Shown here one piece after another: positions 32,660 to 45,137 of a stretch of 64,000 nucleotides of DNA (positions are counted from its first letter, which is position 1; the number at the start of each line of letters is the position of its first letter). The notes under the pieces are model-generated. The model was not told the DNA's origin, did not search any database, and saw only the letters and a list, made by a program, of their open reading frames with translations. Origin of the DNA: Typha latifolia (lineage: Eukaryota > Streptophyta > Magnoliopsida > Poales > Typhaceae); assembly GCA_019914945.1 (NCBI GenBank), contig CM034110.1:5225808-5289807 (forward strand), given 5' to 3'. A program made the translations under genes and the position numbers.

Positions 32660-33230
32660 TTTATTTTTTTAATTTGGGGTGCCTGAGGCCAAGGCTGCCC
32701 TCTAGAATCAGTTTGTAGAGATTCTCCCGGTTACGGAGATGCATTTTGCATTCGCCATCCTTTGCTTCCCACAAGATGTTAATTATGATAGTAATAATGT
32801 TTTTGAGCACGAGAGGGAGAAGAAGGGATGCTGACATGAAATACATTGGGTTGGAGTCGAGGGCTGCCTTTCCACATGGATAGTTACTTCCAAAGCTTGA
32901 CGATTAGAAATTGGAACTCCTGCAATTTTCTCCCCATCGTGAGAAGAGGTTGCCTAGATAGAAGTCTCCTTCATCAACAAGAACTTCAGGAGGTAGGTCA
33001 TGAACTTGCACCCAAAATTCGAGTATGGGAACACCCATGCACTTAATGGAACATTAGCCTTGAAATGGTTAAAGAGCAAAAAGATTTTGATTGAAGGACC
33101 ACGAAACCCTATACCACACTTTCCATTTGTCAACTAGGAGCTCAAACACGAGGAGGAAATCATTTTTTTTTACCACCGCGATTTTGAGGTTCCTCTCTAG
33201 AGAGCAGGCTTTGAACATAGTAGCATAGAG
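32660..33230 (-). pseudogene. LINE ORF1 (DUF4283-type) remnant, minus strand
   Basis: On the minus strand, GPWSFNQNLFAL then WVQVHDLPPEVL can be read near 33110-32980 across frameshifts, matching the GPW ... W-I/V-Q-L/V-H-x-x-P motif of plant LINE ORF1 proteins (compare PVWIQLHNFPQEYW at 45.3 kb). It is short and broken, and lies opposite the plus-strand LINE that follows. Confidence 0.45.
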
Positions 33231-33299
33231 GTCATTGGGCCCGAATTAGTTCATATTATTATCGGTTCATCTCAATATTGTGCGACGCCTCTAACATAT

Positions 33300-36200
33300 G
33301 ATCCTTATATAACCCAATTGAATTCAGTGGAGTCTGCCGATCCGATCATGCTTATGCTTCTTGCTGGTGCAGCCCTTATTGATTTGACCCAGGTCAGTCT
33401 TAACCATACCGGCCCTCCTGCGCCTCTAATGGCCTCGGTCAAGCCTACTGAGCCCCTCTCTTTGGGCTCTTTTGAGTCTACTTGCTAGTAGCTTGTTCTT
33501 CCCAATATCCTCTGCTTACCTCCTAACTAGTCTCAAATTCTTTCTCCCTCACCTAAGCATCTAGATCTTGTTGCTCTGGTCACCACGACCTTGGAACGAG
33601 CCAAGGCTCAGGCCCTGCAAGAGGATGTGGACAAGCCGGAGGAGCCTCCCGATCCGGATCTCATCCCCAGTTCGGTGGGGTGCTCCATAAGGAAGTGAAA
33701 GCTGGATAGACATTCGTCTTTCATTAGAATGGTCTCGCTCCTCCACTTGAGAGCTTGCTCGACGCGATTCAAGCGTATGCTCGGGGTTGACTATTCAACC
33801 GAGGGCTACTAATACCGCAATGCAAGACTCCATCGAGTCGGACCATATCTCATTCATTGTTTGCCTATGAAGTTGATCTGTTGGAATTGTTGGGGCATTT
33901 CCAAAGAGATGTGCGGTCCTCCTTTCAACAGCTTTTAAATACTAATGTTCCTAATCTTTTATTCTCCTTGAGTCTTATCTTAATCATCTTAAATTTGTGG
34001 CCTTTTTATGTAGGCTCAGCTAGGTTTGGACGGGGCATTTCATTGTTGGAGCAAGTGCGGCCGGCGGCATCGTGGTTGGATCGCGTGCAGCATCCATCCA
34101 AGCCTTGATTGTTCATACCTGTCCACAGGTTATTCATCTAGTGATCTCTAAGCCAGGTAAAATGCCTTGGCTCCTCTCTGCTACATATGCTAGTACTATT
34201 GCTTTTCAGCATAACTAGTTATGGCATGAATTAAATTTCTTTGATACTAGTAATATTTACTAGATGGTCTTAGGTGATTTTAATTGTACTAGGAATCTAG
34301 AGGACAAATTGGAGGGAAACTCTTTCTAGCTCGGCTACTCTACTTGAGCTCTTTGCTCCTTTTTCCTCTACCGACCTTATTAATTTCGGGTTTAAGGGCT
34401 GCACTTTTACTTGGTGTAATAACAGACATGGTAATCCTAGGGTTTTTGTTTAGTTTCACCAGATTTTTGTTAATGCTGCTTTCTCGGATTCTTGTGCTAT
34501 TATTTTTGTTGACTATCTCCTATACATTGCTTTAGATCATGCCCTGCTCTTGATTCACTTGGATAAAGTGCAACGAGTAGACCCCTATTTAGGTTTGAGA
34601 GGTTCTAGTTAGAATACAAGGACGTTAAGAAGGCCATGGTGAATTCCTTTTAGAGTAGCCAAGCCTCGCCTGCCCACTATTTGGCCCTGATGGACTTTCA
34701 CTCAAACATATCCCTGGTTGGTCACACGATGTTCCACTAGAACTAGTCTTGCCTCAACAGACTTGAGGTTAACTTTGCTGAAGTTAAGGCCCATTTTGAC
34801 TTTAGAGGCTAAAGAGTTACTTGGGGTGTTGGAGAGTCGTATGTTGGCTCGTCTTAATTATTGGTATGTCACCTTACTCAAACAAATTAGTCTTAAGTGG
34901 TAGAGCAAAGCCATAATTTAATGGCTTCGTGATGGGGATGATAACTCAAGATTCTTCCACTTGTTTATTAAAGTTCAGCATAATAGGGACTGTATTAAGA
35001 GTTTGGATTTTGCTGATTCTCCCTTTACTAAGGACCCGACTTTGATTAAAGATGCTTTTGTGAACTTCTATCACTCCTTGTGGGCAAACATAGATAACAA
35101 TTCTATCCCTCAGATCACTTGGCTGACCCTCCCTTGTCTTAGTTATGATTGCCATGATGAGCTCCTTAAGCTTTTTTGCTTAGATAAGCTGAAGTTGATG
35201 ATATGGTCCATGCTAGCAGGGAAAGCCCCTGAGGCGGATGGTTTCCAAATTGAGCTTTTTCATACCTAATGTGATACTATTGGGGTTGATTTGGTCTTCT
35301 TTATTGCGTAGTTCCACGAGATTGTGTCGATTCCCTCGAGCTAGGGCCAAACTTTCCTCACCTTTATCCCTAAGATTCTGAATCCTACTAGGGTAGTAGA
35401 CTATTGTTCGATTTCCCTTTGCAATATGGTTTATCGAGTTTTAGCAAATTTTATCTCCAATAGGATAAAACCTCTACTCCCGTAGATTATCTCCTCTAAG
35501 CAGTTTGCCCTCGTAGTAGGTCGGCATATTTATAATAATATTATTCTTACACATGAATTAGCCCACTCCATATTTGCTAGTGTCGGCGAAGAGAAATGTA
35601 TATCATGATAAAAGTGGATATTGAGAAAGCCTATGATCGGGTCAACTAGAGTTCTATTTGGGAGGCTATGGTATGCATACAGTTTCCTTAATGTTTTGTT
35701 GACAGATTTTTTTGTTGAATTTCCTCAGTTTCATATGTGGCTCTCATAAATGGGTCCCTGTCTTAGTGGATTTTGGAGGCAAAAGGGTATTCGCCAAGGC
35801 GACTCTCTTTCCCCATATCTTTTCATTATCGTTTTGCATATCTTTTTCAATCTTATGCATGATGATAAGGCTATTACTCTTGGGTGCATTTAACTATTTA
35901 TTAAAGGTAATAATTTCTTTATTAGTCATCTTATGTACACTAATAATCTACAGGCTAACATGATTAGAGAGTTCAAGGGTATTCTCTAAATAAACATTGG
36001 CAATTTCCCCTTCAAGTACGTGGGGGCTAACATCTCTCTAAAACGCTTGCTTATCTATGATCATGAAAAGCTCCTATCCCGTATTGACCAACTTTTTGGG
36101 GATGGAAGCAGTCCTCTCTTTCCTAGGTAGGGAGACTAACCATTACTAATTCAGTGCTCATCCACCTGGACCCCACTTGCTATTGTTGATTGAATATCTA

Positions 36201-37435
36201 AGCTAGCCCAACACTTTCCATGGGCCCTTGGGCATGGCCGTGTGATCTACACCTCCTCAAGTAGGAAATAGCTACCTGGTCAAAAGCTGAGGGTGGGGTG
36301 TCCATTAGGGAGGTACAATCGGTTAGGTTGGCCATTGTTGCAAAAACTATTCTCAAGGTTCTTAACAAAGAGGGGGCTTGGGCTAGGCTGGTCTAGGGCA
36401 AGTACAAGCTACATTACCCCTAGCACAAGAGTTCCACTAATAAGGTGGCCTATAGATGGCAATTGATTCTTGAGTCCTTAAACGTCATTCGAAAAGGGCT
36501 GTTCAAATTGATCTCGGGCAAGACTTCCATGTCCTTTTAGAAGGATATATGGATCTCCTCTCTGCTACTTTCTTGGTGGCCTATTTTTTTTTTAATATGA
36601 CATGGTTAATAGAGTCCAACAGGTTTCTGAGCTAATCCATAGGCAAGTTTGGGTCGAAGCAGATATCGTGATCTTATTTGCCCATTGCCTTGTAGAGAGA
36701 GTCTTGGAGATCATCCTTTCCCTTAGCGAGGTCAAGGACATGGCTTTGGAGGCCTCATGCCCATGATTAGGCCACCGTTAAGAGTATTTATTAGTTCTTG
36801 CCCTAGCTTGACTACTCTACTTCCCAGCATTGGGCGAGGTGGATAGCTATCTGGGCCAATCCCGTGCCTACAAAAATTAAGATATTTCTTTGGAAGCTTT
36901 GTTGGAATAAGCTCTTGACTCGCCTTATTCTACACCACATTAGGACCACATTAGGTTGGGTACAAACCTGGTGTGCTTGGTATGTGGGTTAGTCGATTAG
37001 TCCATTAAGCATTTATTCTCCTAGTGTAGTTTTGCCACGGCTATCTAGGCTTGTGTCTTGGCATATTGGAACATTGGCCCTGAGCTACCTTCTTGGGATA
37101 ACAGATACTAGCTCTTGGAGGGGGAGAAGCTTCCTTTTCCCTAAAGAGCCCTTCTCTATTCTATGATTTCTATGTCCCTCTGGCATATTGGCTTCACCAT
37201 AATGACATTGCCTCCAATGACACTAGGGAGTCTGTCCCGTCTCCTGAGAACGAATTGTTGCCTCTACTTATAAGTACATTGAGTTTTGAAGCATCTCTTT
37301 GCATCCTAGTCTCATGCAGACCTCCTCAATCGCTGGGGAACTCCTTTATCAGGGTTTCTCAAGCTCAACACTAGCAGTTCATTTTCGAAATCCAACGAAC
37401 TAAGGGTAGGGAGAAGGGTTCATTTTTGCACACCC
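33300..37435 (+). mobile_element. Decayed L1-type LINE, plus strand
   Basis: Although riddled with stops, the order of an L1-type LINE is readable: an ORF1 Pro/Ser-rich tail (33300-33700), endonuclease (VLGDFNCTRNLEDK near 34270), RT entry (WLRDGDDNSRFFH near 34925), RT palm (GKAPEADGFQIELFH at 35220, VDIEKAYDRVN at 35610, SLSPYLF near 35805), and a zf-RVT-like tail (KIKIFLWKLCWNKLLTR near 36880). There is no poly(A) or target duplication that I can identify. It is an old insertion. Confidence 0.75.
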
Positions 37436-37536
37436 CGTCCGATTCCTTGACATTGGCTAATTGTCACTACGGCCGTTTCGGTTGTACATGGGAAGGGGCT
37501 TTCCTCGACCCTCTTATCTCTATGAGTGTCAAAATT

Positions 37537-37875
37537 GTAATGCTCCCGCCCGGCACGGGCATGTGCACGCCCACGCGCCCACACGGCACGCGCGGCGCAC
37601 GCGACACGACGGGCGGGGCTCGTCACACACAGATACTCTCCTATGCACATACAATCATGACATCATCAAATACTACCTACTAACATATCCATGCTCACAT
37701 AATCCAACACCAAATAAAACATACTATTAACCAAATAAACATGTTAACATATGAATATCTAAGTCCACAATAATATACACTAGACCACTAATTAATCTGA
37801 TAGGACTCACACAGGCCACAACAAACCATCAAGGTACAATTAAACAACTAATACAAAAGTACACTATAGTCTGAC
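37537..37875 (+). repeat. LTR-like repeat, copy 1 (TGTAATGCTCCCG start), truncated
   Basis: It matches 38549-38885 along about 340 bp, including CACGCCCACGCGCCCACACG and TATACACTAGACCACTAATT. The start TGTAAYGCYCCCG resembles gypsy LTR starts. Copy 1 breaks off at AGTCTGACTT, where an inverted duplicated segment begins. Confidence 0.75.
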
Positions 37876-37876
37876 T

Positions 37877-38023
37877 TGATGAGGCAACATCGTAGTGGCT
37901 TGCCGTTGCCAAAGGAGGAGGAGGCGGCACTAAGGCGGCAGCTGGGCAAAGGAGGACGAGGTAGACTTTGTTGCAACGCCGAGGCTACTCATCCCTCCCT
38001 GCATTATACTCCCATGGCCATAA
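37877..38023 (+). repeat. 147-bp segment, inverted copy of 39172-39317
   Basis: Nearly identical to the reverse complement of 39172-39317. Both copies keep the same open frame (MRQHRxGLPLPKEEEAALRR ... CCNAEATHPSLHY). The protein is not recognised. Confidence 0.85.
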
Positions 38024-38548
38024 TTCCTAGTCCTCGATCCGAGCACATCACTCCTTGACGCTTGACGTGCTCTTCGGCACCATACTCATCTTCCCAATTT
38101 TCCTAGAAGGGCAAATATTGTCCGCTGGAAGCGCATTAGCCATCGAAGAACTCGCTGTGCTGCTATTTCCACCTCTGTCCCCGTCACTTCCTCCAGAGTA
38201 GATTAATGGGCCTAAGCCAAAGCGATGATGAACAAGTCTCAAGTTTCTACTATCGATAGTAGTTGGAATTGGCTTGAGTTGGTGTTTACGGCGACGGAGA
38301 CGATGGCAGTGGAGAACAAGTTGGAGGAGCGCGTTGTGGGTCGAGGGATTTGCGAATGTTAGGATAAAGATTTAGGGTTTGGAATTATATAAATATCAAA
38401 CTGAGCCTGAGCGAGCCAACTCCGGCTCAGACTCAGCTCAAAATATAAATCGAGCCTAAACTTAAGGCCCAAGCTTGGCTCAACTTTAGCCAAGCCAAGC
38501 CGAGCTCGAGTTTTAGTCGAGTCGAGCCCGAGCTGCTCGTTTATTTTT
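38024..38548. other. Unrecognised GC-rich piece and GCTCGAGC-type repeat
   Basis: 38048-38242 has a 64-codon minus-strand open frame (LGPLIYSGGSDGDRG, then Ser/Asn-rich) that looks more like captured gene sequence than random DNA, but I do not recognise it. 38390-38545 is rich in GAGCC/GGCTC/GAGCTCG words shared with 39450-39640. Confidence 0.35.
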
Positions 38549-39171
38549 GTAACGCCCCCGACCAGCACAAGCACGTGCACGCCCACGCGCCCACACGGCA
38601 CGCGCAGTGCACACGACAGAACGGGCGAGGCCCGTCACGCACAAATACTCTCATGTGCACATGCAATTATGACATCATCAAATACTACCTACTAACATAT
38701 CCATGCTCACATAATCCAACACCAAATAAAACATACTATCAACCAAATAAACATGTTACCATGTGAATATCGAAGTCCACAATAATATACACTAGACCAC
38801 TAATTAATCTGGCAAGACCCACATAGGCAACAACAAACAATCATGGTACAACTAAACAACTGATACAAGAGTACACTATAGTCTGACCTGTATTATACCA
38901 ATTATCGTCTATACAATGAAGTACAAATATAAAATAATAGTACAACTCAATATCTGATTAAACTATCTTCTATATCATCTCGCGTCTATAGCTCACCTCA
39001 TCTTTCTAAAATATCTTATCAGAATATCTCGAGTCAATATCACGTATCATATTATCTGTGGGGTTTAGAAAAGAAATAAGGAGAGTCATGAGCAAAATGC
39101 TCAGTGAATAGACTTTATCCCGAATCAGTGATGCCAAATAGAGAGTAAATCATGTACTGGATAATATGAAT
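38549..39171 (+). repeat. LTR-like repeat, copy 2 (TGTAACGCCCCCG start), longer
   Basis: The first 340 bp match copy 1 at 37537. The copy then continues for about 285 bp (GAGCAAAATGCTCAGTGAAT near 39090) until the duplicated segment at 39172. No coding domain follows, so it is a solo or broken LTR. Confidence 0.7.
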
Positions 39172-39317
39172 TATGGCCATGGGAGTATAATGCAGGGAGG
39201 GATGAGTAGCCTCGGCGTTGCAACAAAGTCTACCTCGTCCTCCTTTGCCCAGCTGCCGCCTTAGTGCCGCCTCCTCCTCCTTTGGCAACGGCAAGCCACC
39301 GCGATGTTGCCTCATCA
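39172..39317 (-). repeat. Second copy of the 147-bp inverted segment
   Basis: Reverse complement of 37877-38023 with only a few differences. Here it is joined to copy 2 of the LTR-like repeat, and the coding-like frame is on the minus strand. Confidence 0.85.
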
Positions 39318-39756
39318 AGCTGCTACGGTGCCGACAAATCTCTAGTGGGATCAAGGTGGATCAACACCTCTGCCACGCAACTCTCCGACAGGTCCCCCAC
39401 TGTTGTCCCGTGATGCCACCTCTTCTTTTTTTTTCTTCTTCTTTTTCTTGTGGCTCAGCCGATCTGGCTTGGTCCAACTTGATTCAGCTTGACTTTAATG
39501 AGGCTTGATAATAGGCTCACTTCAGACTTGGGTTCAGTATGGCTTGGCTCGAGTTGAGCTGAGCTGAGCTTGAGCTTAATTCTAAGGCTGAAAATTAATT
39601 TCGAGTCGAGCCTGAGCCGAGCCTTTTGTCGCTGATGTTAACGGCTCCTTTGTAATCACGGCTCTCGAGTAATGCAATTTATTTTCAAAAAAAGTATTGA
39701 AGGTGGGATTTCCTCTCTCTTTCAAAGTCATTCTTAAGAGTGAAAACGAGTCGAAC
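39318..39756. other. Non-coding, with GCTCGAGC-type repeat
   Basis: Contains CTTCTT-rich sequence near 39420 and a GGCTTGGCTCGAG/GAGCTGAGCTGAGC stretch at 39540-39640. No gene. Confidence 0.45.
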
Positions 39757-39796
39757 TAATTTTTTTTTTTTTTGACAAACAAAGAGCTGTGACCAG

Positions 39797-40582
39797 CTAT
39801 ATATTAATGGACGGTCGAGGCGTTGCGGCGTCGACAAGTAACAGATTACACAGCTCAGATGGAACCTGGGTTAGCCGTTCGGCGTAGCAGAAGCCCGAGG
39901 CCTCCCTCGCCTTCGCTGCTGCCCAGTCTGCCACTGCATTGGCTTCCCTCCCTACGTGAGCAAGCCGGACTTCCACGAATTCTTTCGCTAGCTCCGCGCA
40001 GTCCTGCGCCAGATTGCGGACTCGCCATGGACAGTGGTCCACCTGCTGCATGCATCTGATGGCCTCCGAGCTGTCCGATTCTATCACCAACCGGCTTTCT
40101 CTGCTCGCCACCTGCAGGGCCATTCTGATAGCCCAGAGCTCGGTTTGCAACGCCGAGACGCTCGGGCACGGCTCCCATGCCGCCTGGACTAGCTCACCTT
40201 CAGCATTTCGGAGGATTGTCGCTGCACCTCCTTGGTATGCGCCTGGCTTGAACGAACCATCTATGTTGGCTTTTGTCCAACCCGAGTCCGGAGGTTCCCA
40301 CCGCTTCCTCCTCATCCTTGTATTCCCATGCCTCTCTTCTGACTTGGGCCCATACTCCTCCGCCATCGCGACGGCAGATCGGACGACTGCTAGCTCCGCC
40401 CTCCTCTGCCGGCCAAAGACCACTTCGTTTCTACTTTTCCATAAAGCCCACAGCGTGCAGGCTATCTTCCCTTTGATCCGGCGATCATTCTCTTTGGTTG
40501 TACACCACTCTCTCGTGATCCAGTCTTGGTCTATCAACGCCGCCTCCACCCCTTCTCTGGACCGCAGAAGCTCCCACACCAC
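39797..40582 (-). pseudogene. LINE ORF2 RNase H domain (RVT_3 type)
   Basis: An open frame of 261 codons. After a linker (KGKIACTLWALWKSRNEVVF) comes a plant-type RNase H with its four acidic positions: D in ANIDGSFKPG, E in ALQTELWAIRMAL, D in VIESDSSEAI, D in REANAVADWAA. The stop lies about 25 bp before the poly(A). Plant L1 elements acquired this RNase H secondarily. It appears catalytically complete. Confidence 0.88.
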
Positions 40583-41638
40583 TCAACTGTATCTACACGT
40601 AAACATGAGGTGGTCCGTCGTTTCCGGAAACAACCCACACATTGCGCATCGTTCCTCGGCACCCACATGGATATAGTGGAGGTAAGCCCTCGTTGGGAGC
40701 CTGCGCCACAGCAGTTTCCAGCAGAAGACTCTGATCCGTGGGGCGACCGGAAGCCGCCAGAGGTTTCTCCAGCCTTCCCATCGTTGGTCACTCTGAGGAA
40801 GAAGATAGTAGTATATGGCTTTAACCGAAGGGGTTCCCCTTGGGTGCGGCCACCAGATCCATCTATCCTCACTGGTGGCGGCACCCATGGGGAATGTTGC
40901 TATTTTGTAAGCCATCTCAGCTCCGGCCTCCCTAGTTAGTCTCGCCGAGGACCATTGCCTACCGTTGGTGATCTCCACCACACGCAGATTTTCTGCCATG
41001 ACTGTATTCACCCATTCCTTCGGCTGTCTGCACCACGGGATCTCGTGCAGCCAGGGGTCGTAGGCGGCGCTCGTGTTTCGACCATTCCCTATCAGAACTC
41101 TGCAGCCCATTCTGAGCTGCCTGGCGGTTGTTGTTAGCGCCCTCCACATCCAGGATGGATTTTTGCTCTTCGGGATCAACCATGGGTGCAGCATCCCATA
41201 CTTGGCCTGCATGATTCTGATCCAAGGCACCGGCTCTCTGTTTAACATCTTGAACACCAGCTTGCCCAGATGCGCAGTTCGAGCCTCTTTTAGACGGCGG
41301 ACACCCAGTCCGCCCTGCCTCTTCGCCGTAGTCACCTGCTCCCAGTTCATCAGGTGGAGGCCGTGGCCATCGTTATTCTTCCACAGGAAGTTTCGAGCTT
41401 TTTTGTTATCTCGTCGAACCCGTCCGGCACCCACGTGCTTCCCGGCCCGATAAGCCGGGATCGCAAGCAGCGCGGCGTTGATCAGGGTTAGCTTGCCGGC
41501 TTGGGAAAGGAGCGACCCTTTCCAGCCCGCAAGCCGTCTGCCGATACGCTCCACCAGCTCCTGATGCTCCTTCACCTTCACTCTTCGGCCTGAGATAAGC
41601 GCCCCTAGGTATTTGAATGGCATGCCTGCCACCTGCAA
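40583..41638 (-). pseudogene. LINE ORF2 C-terminal RT region and zf-RVT
   Basis: An open frame of 351 codons: FKYLGALISGRRVK, the GWKGSLLSQAGKLTLINAAL segment, RRLKEARTAHLGKLVFKML, then the zf-RVT zinc-binding domain (RVFCWKLLWRRLPTRAYL, CAMCGLFPETTDHLMFTC). It is typical of plant L1 elements and stops at 40583, where the RNase H frame begins. Confidence 0.88.
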
Positions 41639-41717
41639 GCCTAGTTGGACGCTAAGTCATGCATGCCTTCATCGTCCCCGATCTCGCTTGCGGATCTGAC
41701 TCCGATTTCTTTGTAGT

Positions 41718-42992
41718 TTACCTTCGGTTGGTGATGAGTTCATACCGGCTCAGGCTATCAAGAATGCTGCTGGCATTTGTCGCAGAAGCTTCCGCCATGA
41801 GCAGCAGGTCATCTGCATAGAGCAGGTGGGACAGATGCACATCTCCGACCCGATAGCCGCTCAGCAGGCCTCTGTCTACCTTCTCGCTAATGATCCTTGA
41901 TAGGACTTGTGTAACGATGATGAAGAGGTAGGGAGATAGCGGATCTCCTTGTCTCAAGCCGCTCCGGGGCGTGATCCAATTCGTCGGACACCCGTTGATC
42001 AGCAAGGCGAACCTTGGGGACTCAATACACGCCTGCACCCAGTTGCACCACCGCGGGGGGAAACCCATCCGCTGCAGCACTCCGGTCACCGCCTTCCAGC
42101 TAACTCGATCATACGCCTTCTCCATATCCATTTTGATCATCATAATAGGGTTTCCGCCCTTGTCGGTCACCATAGAGTGAGCCACCTCCTGAGCTGCCAG
42201 CGTGTTATCCTCGATACTTCGGCCTGCCACGAAAGCCGCCTGCTCCGGGCCGATGATGTTGGCCAGCATCTTCTTCAGGCGGCTTACCATGATCTTCGCT
42301 ATTACTTTGTATATGACATTGCATAGTGCAATGGGTCTGAAGTCTGCCACCTTTATTGGTAGCTCCTTCTTCGGAATCAGGGTTATGAAGGTGTCACCCC
42401 AAGCTTGCGGCATTTTTGCATTGCTGAAGAAATGGCGTACTGCCTGGCAGAGGCCACCGCCCATGGTGTCCCAGTACTGTGTGTAGACTTCCGCTTGCAT
42501 CCCGTCCGGGCCTAGAGCCTTTCCTCTCGGCAGGCTCCAGACCGCCTCCTTGACCTCGTCCTCCGTCACTGGCAGCTCTAGGGCCACCGCTTCGTTGCTC
42601 GAGATTTCCGGTAGGGCGGGCCATTCCGCGCTCCTACCGTCAGGCACTTCCACCTCCGCCCACAGGCTTTGGTAGAAAGACGTAAAGGTTTGGTTCACTT
42701 CCTCCGGAGCCTGTACCCATCTGTCCTCGCCGTCCATGATGCCAGAGATCGTGTTACGCTTTCTTCGGATTGATGCCGAGATATGAAAAAATTTGGTGTT
42801 TCGGTCCCCGTCCTCTGTCCACCTGAGCCGAGATCTTTGCAACCATTTGATATTTAGCTGTCTGTTCAGGGCAATTTTGCAGTTGTATAGGCTTCTCATC
42901 CTCTGAAAGTCCTCCTCTTGTAGCTGACCGTTGGCATCTAGCTCTTCTAGGTCTGCCAGCTTGGTGTTTGTGGCCGTTAGCCGCCCTTCCAC
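41718..42992 (-). pseudogene. LINE ORF2 reverse transcriptase domain
   Basis: An open frame of 424 codons contains WLQRSRLRWTEDGDRNTKFFH, GKALGPDGMQAEVY, FRPIALCNVIYKVIAK, PEQAAFVAGRSIEDN, MDMEKAYDRVSW, SGLRQGDPLSPYLFI and the catalytic LLYADDLLLMAEA (YADD). All catalytic Asp residues are present, so this domain looks intact. It ends at TAA after ELITNRR, and the next block is in a shifted frame. Confidence 0.92.
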
Positions 42993-43881
42993 GCTTCCGA
43001 TCGCCTCCGGCTCCGGTTGCTTAAGGTTTTTCTCAAAACACTCGGTAGGTGGGAGAACGCATGCATTGGATTACCTCCGGCTTGCCTCGCCCAGGTTTCC
43101 TTTACAAGGTTCTGGCACTCCTCATACTCCATCCAGAAGAGCTCGAACCGGAATGGTCGCTTGATCCTTTCCATGGCTGCCGGAACCTTGAAGAGCAGCG
43201 GGGCATGGTCCGAGGCACCCCTATCCAGTCTTTGAACTCTGCGGTCCGGTGCTTGCTTACCCACTCCGTGTTGCCTAGGGCTCTGTCAAGCCGGACCCGG
43301 ATGCGACGGGACCCTTTTTGGTTGTTGCACCGGGTGAAAGGGATGCCTTCAAACCCTAAGTCGCACGGCCCCCGTCTCGTCTACAAACTTTGCAAACGCC
43401 TTTGCCTTCGGCCTAGCGTAACTTCAAGATCGCCCGCTTCTCTGGCGGGACGGGTAAGCGTTGAAGTCACCTATGATCGCCCACGGCTTGTCTAGACAGG
43501 CCATGTTCTTGAGCTCCTCCCGAGTTCTTTCTGGCCTTCCAGAAGGTTGCTGGCATACACGATGGTCCAAATCCAGGATCTACCCGACGTTAGGGTTATG
43601 GTTAGGTGAGCTGCATATCTTGATACGGTAGCCACGTCCACCCAGCCAAGCTCCTTCTTCCATAGGATCAGGATGCCTCCCGACCTGCCTTGCGCGGGGA
43701 TAGCGAACCACGCCCATCCTCTGCCAATCTGTTTCGCCACCTACTCCGCCTCCGACCAGCTGGTGTGCGTTTCTAACAAGGCCAGCATTTCCAGTTTATG
43801 GTCTCGGATCATGATTCTACAACGATCTAGTGCCTCTTTCTTGCGGGCACCTCTGCAGTTCCACACTAAGGTTTTTAACAT
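42993..43881 (-). pseudogene. LINE ORF2 endonuclease domain
   Basis: ATG at 43881-43879 begins MLKTLVWNCRGARKKEALDR, the classic start of plant L1 ORF2. EEP-nuclease motifs follow: LLETHTSW, GGILILWKK, a GDFNAYP motif near 43460 and SDHAPLLFK near 43205, which carries the catalytic His. Breaks are a TAG after SWSEAE and frameshifts near 43510 and 43420-43260. The enzyme nicks target DNA to prime reverse transcription. Confidence 0.82.
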
Positions 43882-45137
43882 TGTTAAACCTTATGGGATG
43901 GCTGGCCGACAGCCTGTTAGTGCAACCTGCCTCTCTTAGAGGTGGGTATGGCATGCCCGCCTCTGTTGGTATTCTCCTCTTCCAGCTCCGTCTCAATTTC
44001 CATTGCCCGGGAGTGTCATTCGCTTTGTTTGCCACAGGGCAAATTTGCATGTATCACGGCATCGCCTTCCTTGCCGTCCTCCTCCCGGTCTTCCGATAGT
44101 AGGCACCTCTTCACTCTGGCCACCGTTTTGCCGTGATTCCCCGGTGGGTTAGTTTGTTTCGCAGCGGTCGGGGTGAAGTCTGCTGTAACCAGTCCGTCTT
44201 GGACGAACTGCGCCGGATAGCCGTTGGTGTTCCACCGCTCTCCGCCAGCACTTTTCTTTGTTTTGACGTAGGCAGACCGTTTTGCCCTCTGGACTCCTGA
44301 GCCCAACAAGACAGTTATCCCTTAGACCATTGCAGTTTTTCCCCTCGCCTCCCCGACACCTGGCGAGTTGGGTTCTCTGCCTTCCGATACCCTCACGTCT
44401 GGCATTAATTGTTCTGCATCGGTGTCGTCTTCTGGCTCGTCCACCCGTACTTCCTTTTGCTTCTCATCATTGGCTTTCTTACTTGACGTGGGCCCCGCCG
44501 TTTGATTTTTTATTCCTTCTCCACCTGACGTGCATGGCCTCTAGTACGAGGCACCCTTCCTTGCTCTTCCTTCTCCTTGCTGCGCCCCTGCCCCCGTCTT
44601 CGTCTTCTCTGCGTGCGCATGGTCTGCATGGTACTCTTGCGTTTGACGGGGGGACGTCTTCCCGTACCTAGACCGGCTTAGGGTTACTTCCTTTTCCGCC
44701 CGGCGATGGACATCTCCGTGCTGTCTTGCCCTTCTTTCCTTGCCGTGTCCCATGGAACCCTATGGGAATTGATACGGATCGCCTGGCTTTCTCTCCTTCT
44801 TTCTTCTTACCCATGGGTTCCGATCTTTCCCATCGCTTGCCGAGGTACGGTATGCGTAATCAGGGTTGCTTTCCCTGCGGGTAGCTGCCGCCACCGCGGC
44901 TTCCTTTGGACGGTGCACCAAGGTCCATAGTATCCATTGCCCCTCTTCCTTGTCGGCACTTTGCCGGTTTGGGTTAGCACTTTGTTCACCTCCTCCTCGC
45001 CGTCCGTGGTCACCGCGACTCCTTCTTTGCGTCAGCCGAGAAGCCGCACTCTTGACCTTATGCCCGATCCTCCCGCACGCGGCGCGAATTTAGGGAGACT
45101 TTCATACCGCACTCTTTGATCAACCCTTTCTTCCTTT

